Source: Micrasema longulum (lineage: Eukaryota; Arthropoda; Insecta; Trichoptera; Brachycentridae). From it: a stretch of 64,000 nt of DNA. Shown piece by piece: positions 63,311 to 64,000 of the stretch (its first letter is position 1; every line of letters starts with the position of its first letter). Made by a program: the position numbers and the translations under genes. Where the stretch lies: contig JAGVSM010003774.1 in assembly GCA_022494885.1 (NCBI GenBank), positions 62,001 through 126,000 on the forward strand, in the 5' to 3' direction. Below the pieces are notes generated by a model that had not been told where the DNA came from, searched no databases, and was given only the letters and a program-made list of their open reading frames with translations.

Positions 63311-64000
63311 GTTATTAAAATTGGTGTTCAACCATACCGCAACGATTATTGTAATAATGACTTGTTAAATCGTTCAAATAATCGATTGAATACGTTTAAT
63401 TTCTAAATTTCATCTCACGGGTGTTGGTAATATCCTATTTCAAACCAAATGGACAACTAATGGACGAGGAGGAATATTTTAAATTTTAATTAAAAGTGTG
63501 GCGATTCGTAAGTGTTAAACGAGTTTGATTGAGATTACGGTACAAATGACCTCCCCCAAATATAAATTGCTCTCTTCAAAATCATTTGAGACGAATTTCG
63601 TCTATTGTCCCATCAACTGGATGCGATCATCATTAGTTTGATGTCCTGGAGGGAATAATTTCGGGACCCTCTTAAAAAATCACCCAAATCGGTTTACCCC
63701 GAAAAAATAAGGTTGTATAATCGAATAATGGCTCTGAAAGGTTCATTCAAAAATTAGCGTTGGTAAGGCGAATAATGGTCATCGTGTAATATGACATATG
63801 AACTTTAAATTTGATTATAAAAAGTGCAGATGGGTTATTCCTTATATTCGGATTCCTTGAGTTGTTTTTTTTTAAATTTTGTGTGATAACTCATTACACT
63901 TAAATGAGCATACAAAATTTAATGATTTACTTACATGTCGCTGAATGGCCATCTTGAGTGGTTTATGCTATGTATATGTGCCGCATGTAAGGTATATACC
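63311..64000. other. Right-end segment, GC-elevated near 63540-63720
   Basis: CAAATGACCTCCCCCAAAT, GTCCCATCAACTGGATGCGA, GATGTCCTGGAGGGAATAAT and TTCGGGACCCTCTTAAAAA stand out from AT-rich flanks. No sustained ORF on either strand. Possible conserved noncoding DNA. Confidence 0.3.

Noticed and set aside
1..64000. CRISPR arrays, operons, Shine-Dalgarno sites, bacterial-type terminators
   Set aside because: None seen. Composition, transposon types and splice-like signals are eukaryotic, so prokaryotic features are not expected.
1..64000. Endogenous viral or LTR-retrotransposon sequences
   Set aside because: I looked for gag-pol motifs, integrase and protease patterns, primer-binding sites and direct LTR-like repeats and found nothing convincing.

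Overview
This window is a stretch of eukaryotic, very AT-rich intergenic or intronic DNA from an animal, most likely an insect. The evidence is indirect: many decayed non-LTR retrotransposon ends, several tRNA-derived SINE families, mariner-like and pogo/Tigger-like transposase relics, and numerous foldback/MITE elements. Splice-like signals are present and bacterial gene organisation is absent. No complete host gene is visible. Short GTAGGTAC and TACGAGTA words recur, a pattern common in Lepidoptera and aphids, but I cannot assign a species or order.

Host-gene evidence is thin. The best candidate is a terminal coding exon on the minus strand (56269-56426): a polypyrimidine tract and CAG acceptor, 51 clean codons with a Cys-x2-Cys ... 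Cys-x2-Cys pattern, then a stop. If real, its gene runs leftward and the DNA to the right (about 56.4-64 kb) would be its intron. That stretch contains GC-elevated, repeat-poor blocks that could be regulatory. A second, weaker candidate is a hydrophobic minus-strand exon at 49955-50347 that loosely resembles an insect chemoreceptor N-terminus. Other unexplained ORFs are flagged at low confidence.

Layout. 0-5 kb: two families of non-autonomous elements, an ~850 bp unclassified repeat, and a GC-rich island near 4.1-4.3 kb. 5-10 kb: LINE 3' end, mariner-like relic, foldback element, SINE-B. 10-16 kb: SINE-A copies, a deleted Tigger-like element with TA duplications, a palindromic MITE, and a complete 795 bp TIR element. 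17-23 kb: several LINE ends, including the longest coding relic (L2/CR1-like RT, 21.8-22.7 kb). 24-25.4 kb: two SINE-C copies head to head. 27.5 kb: near-perfect 74 bp palindrome containing a hammerhead-ribozyme-like core. 29.5-34 kb: SINEs, a 129 bp PIF/Harbinger-type MITE, an R1/I-type LINE tail, and a ~108 bp tandem repeat. 35-48 kb: more LINE tails (at least three families), SINE-C fragments and a degenerate T-rich array. 48-54 kb: second copies of several families, a 601 bp foldback element, and a twin of the 129 bp MITE. 56-64 kb: the candidate exon, LINE tails, GC-elevated blocks, and a TIR pair flanking a LINE fragment.

The parts do not form a pathway. The coherent story is a transposon graveyard in which non-autonomous elements outnumber their possible drivers. 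Several families occur two or more times in the window, so consensus and boundaries can be worked out internally.
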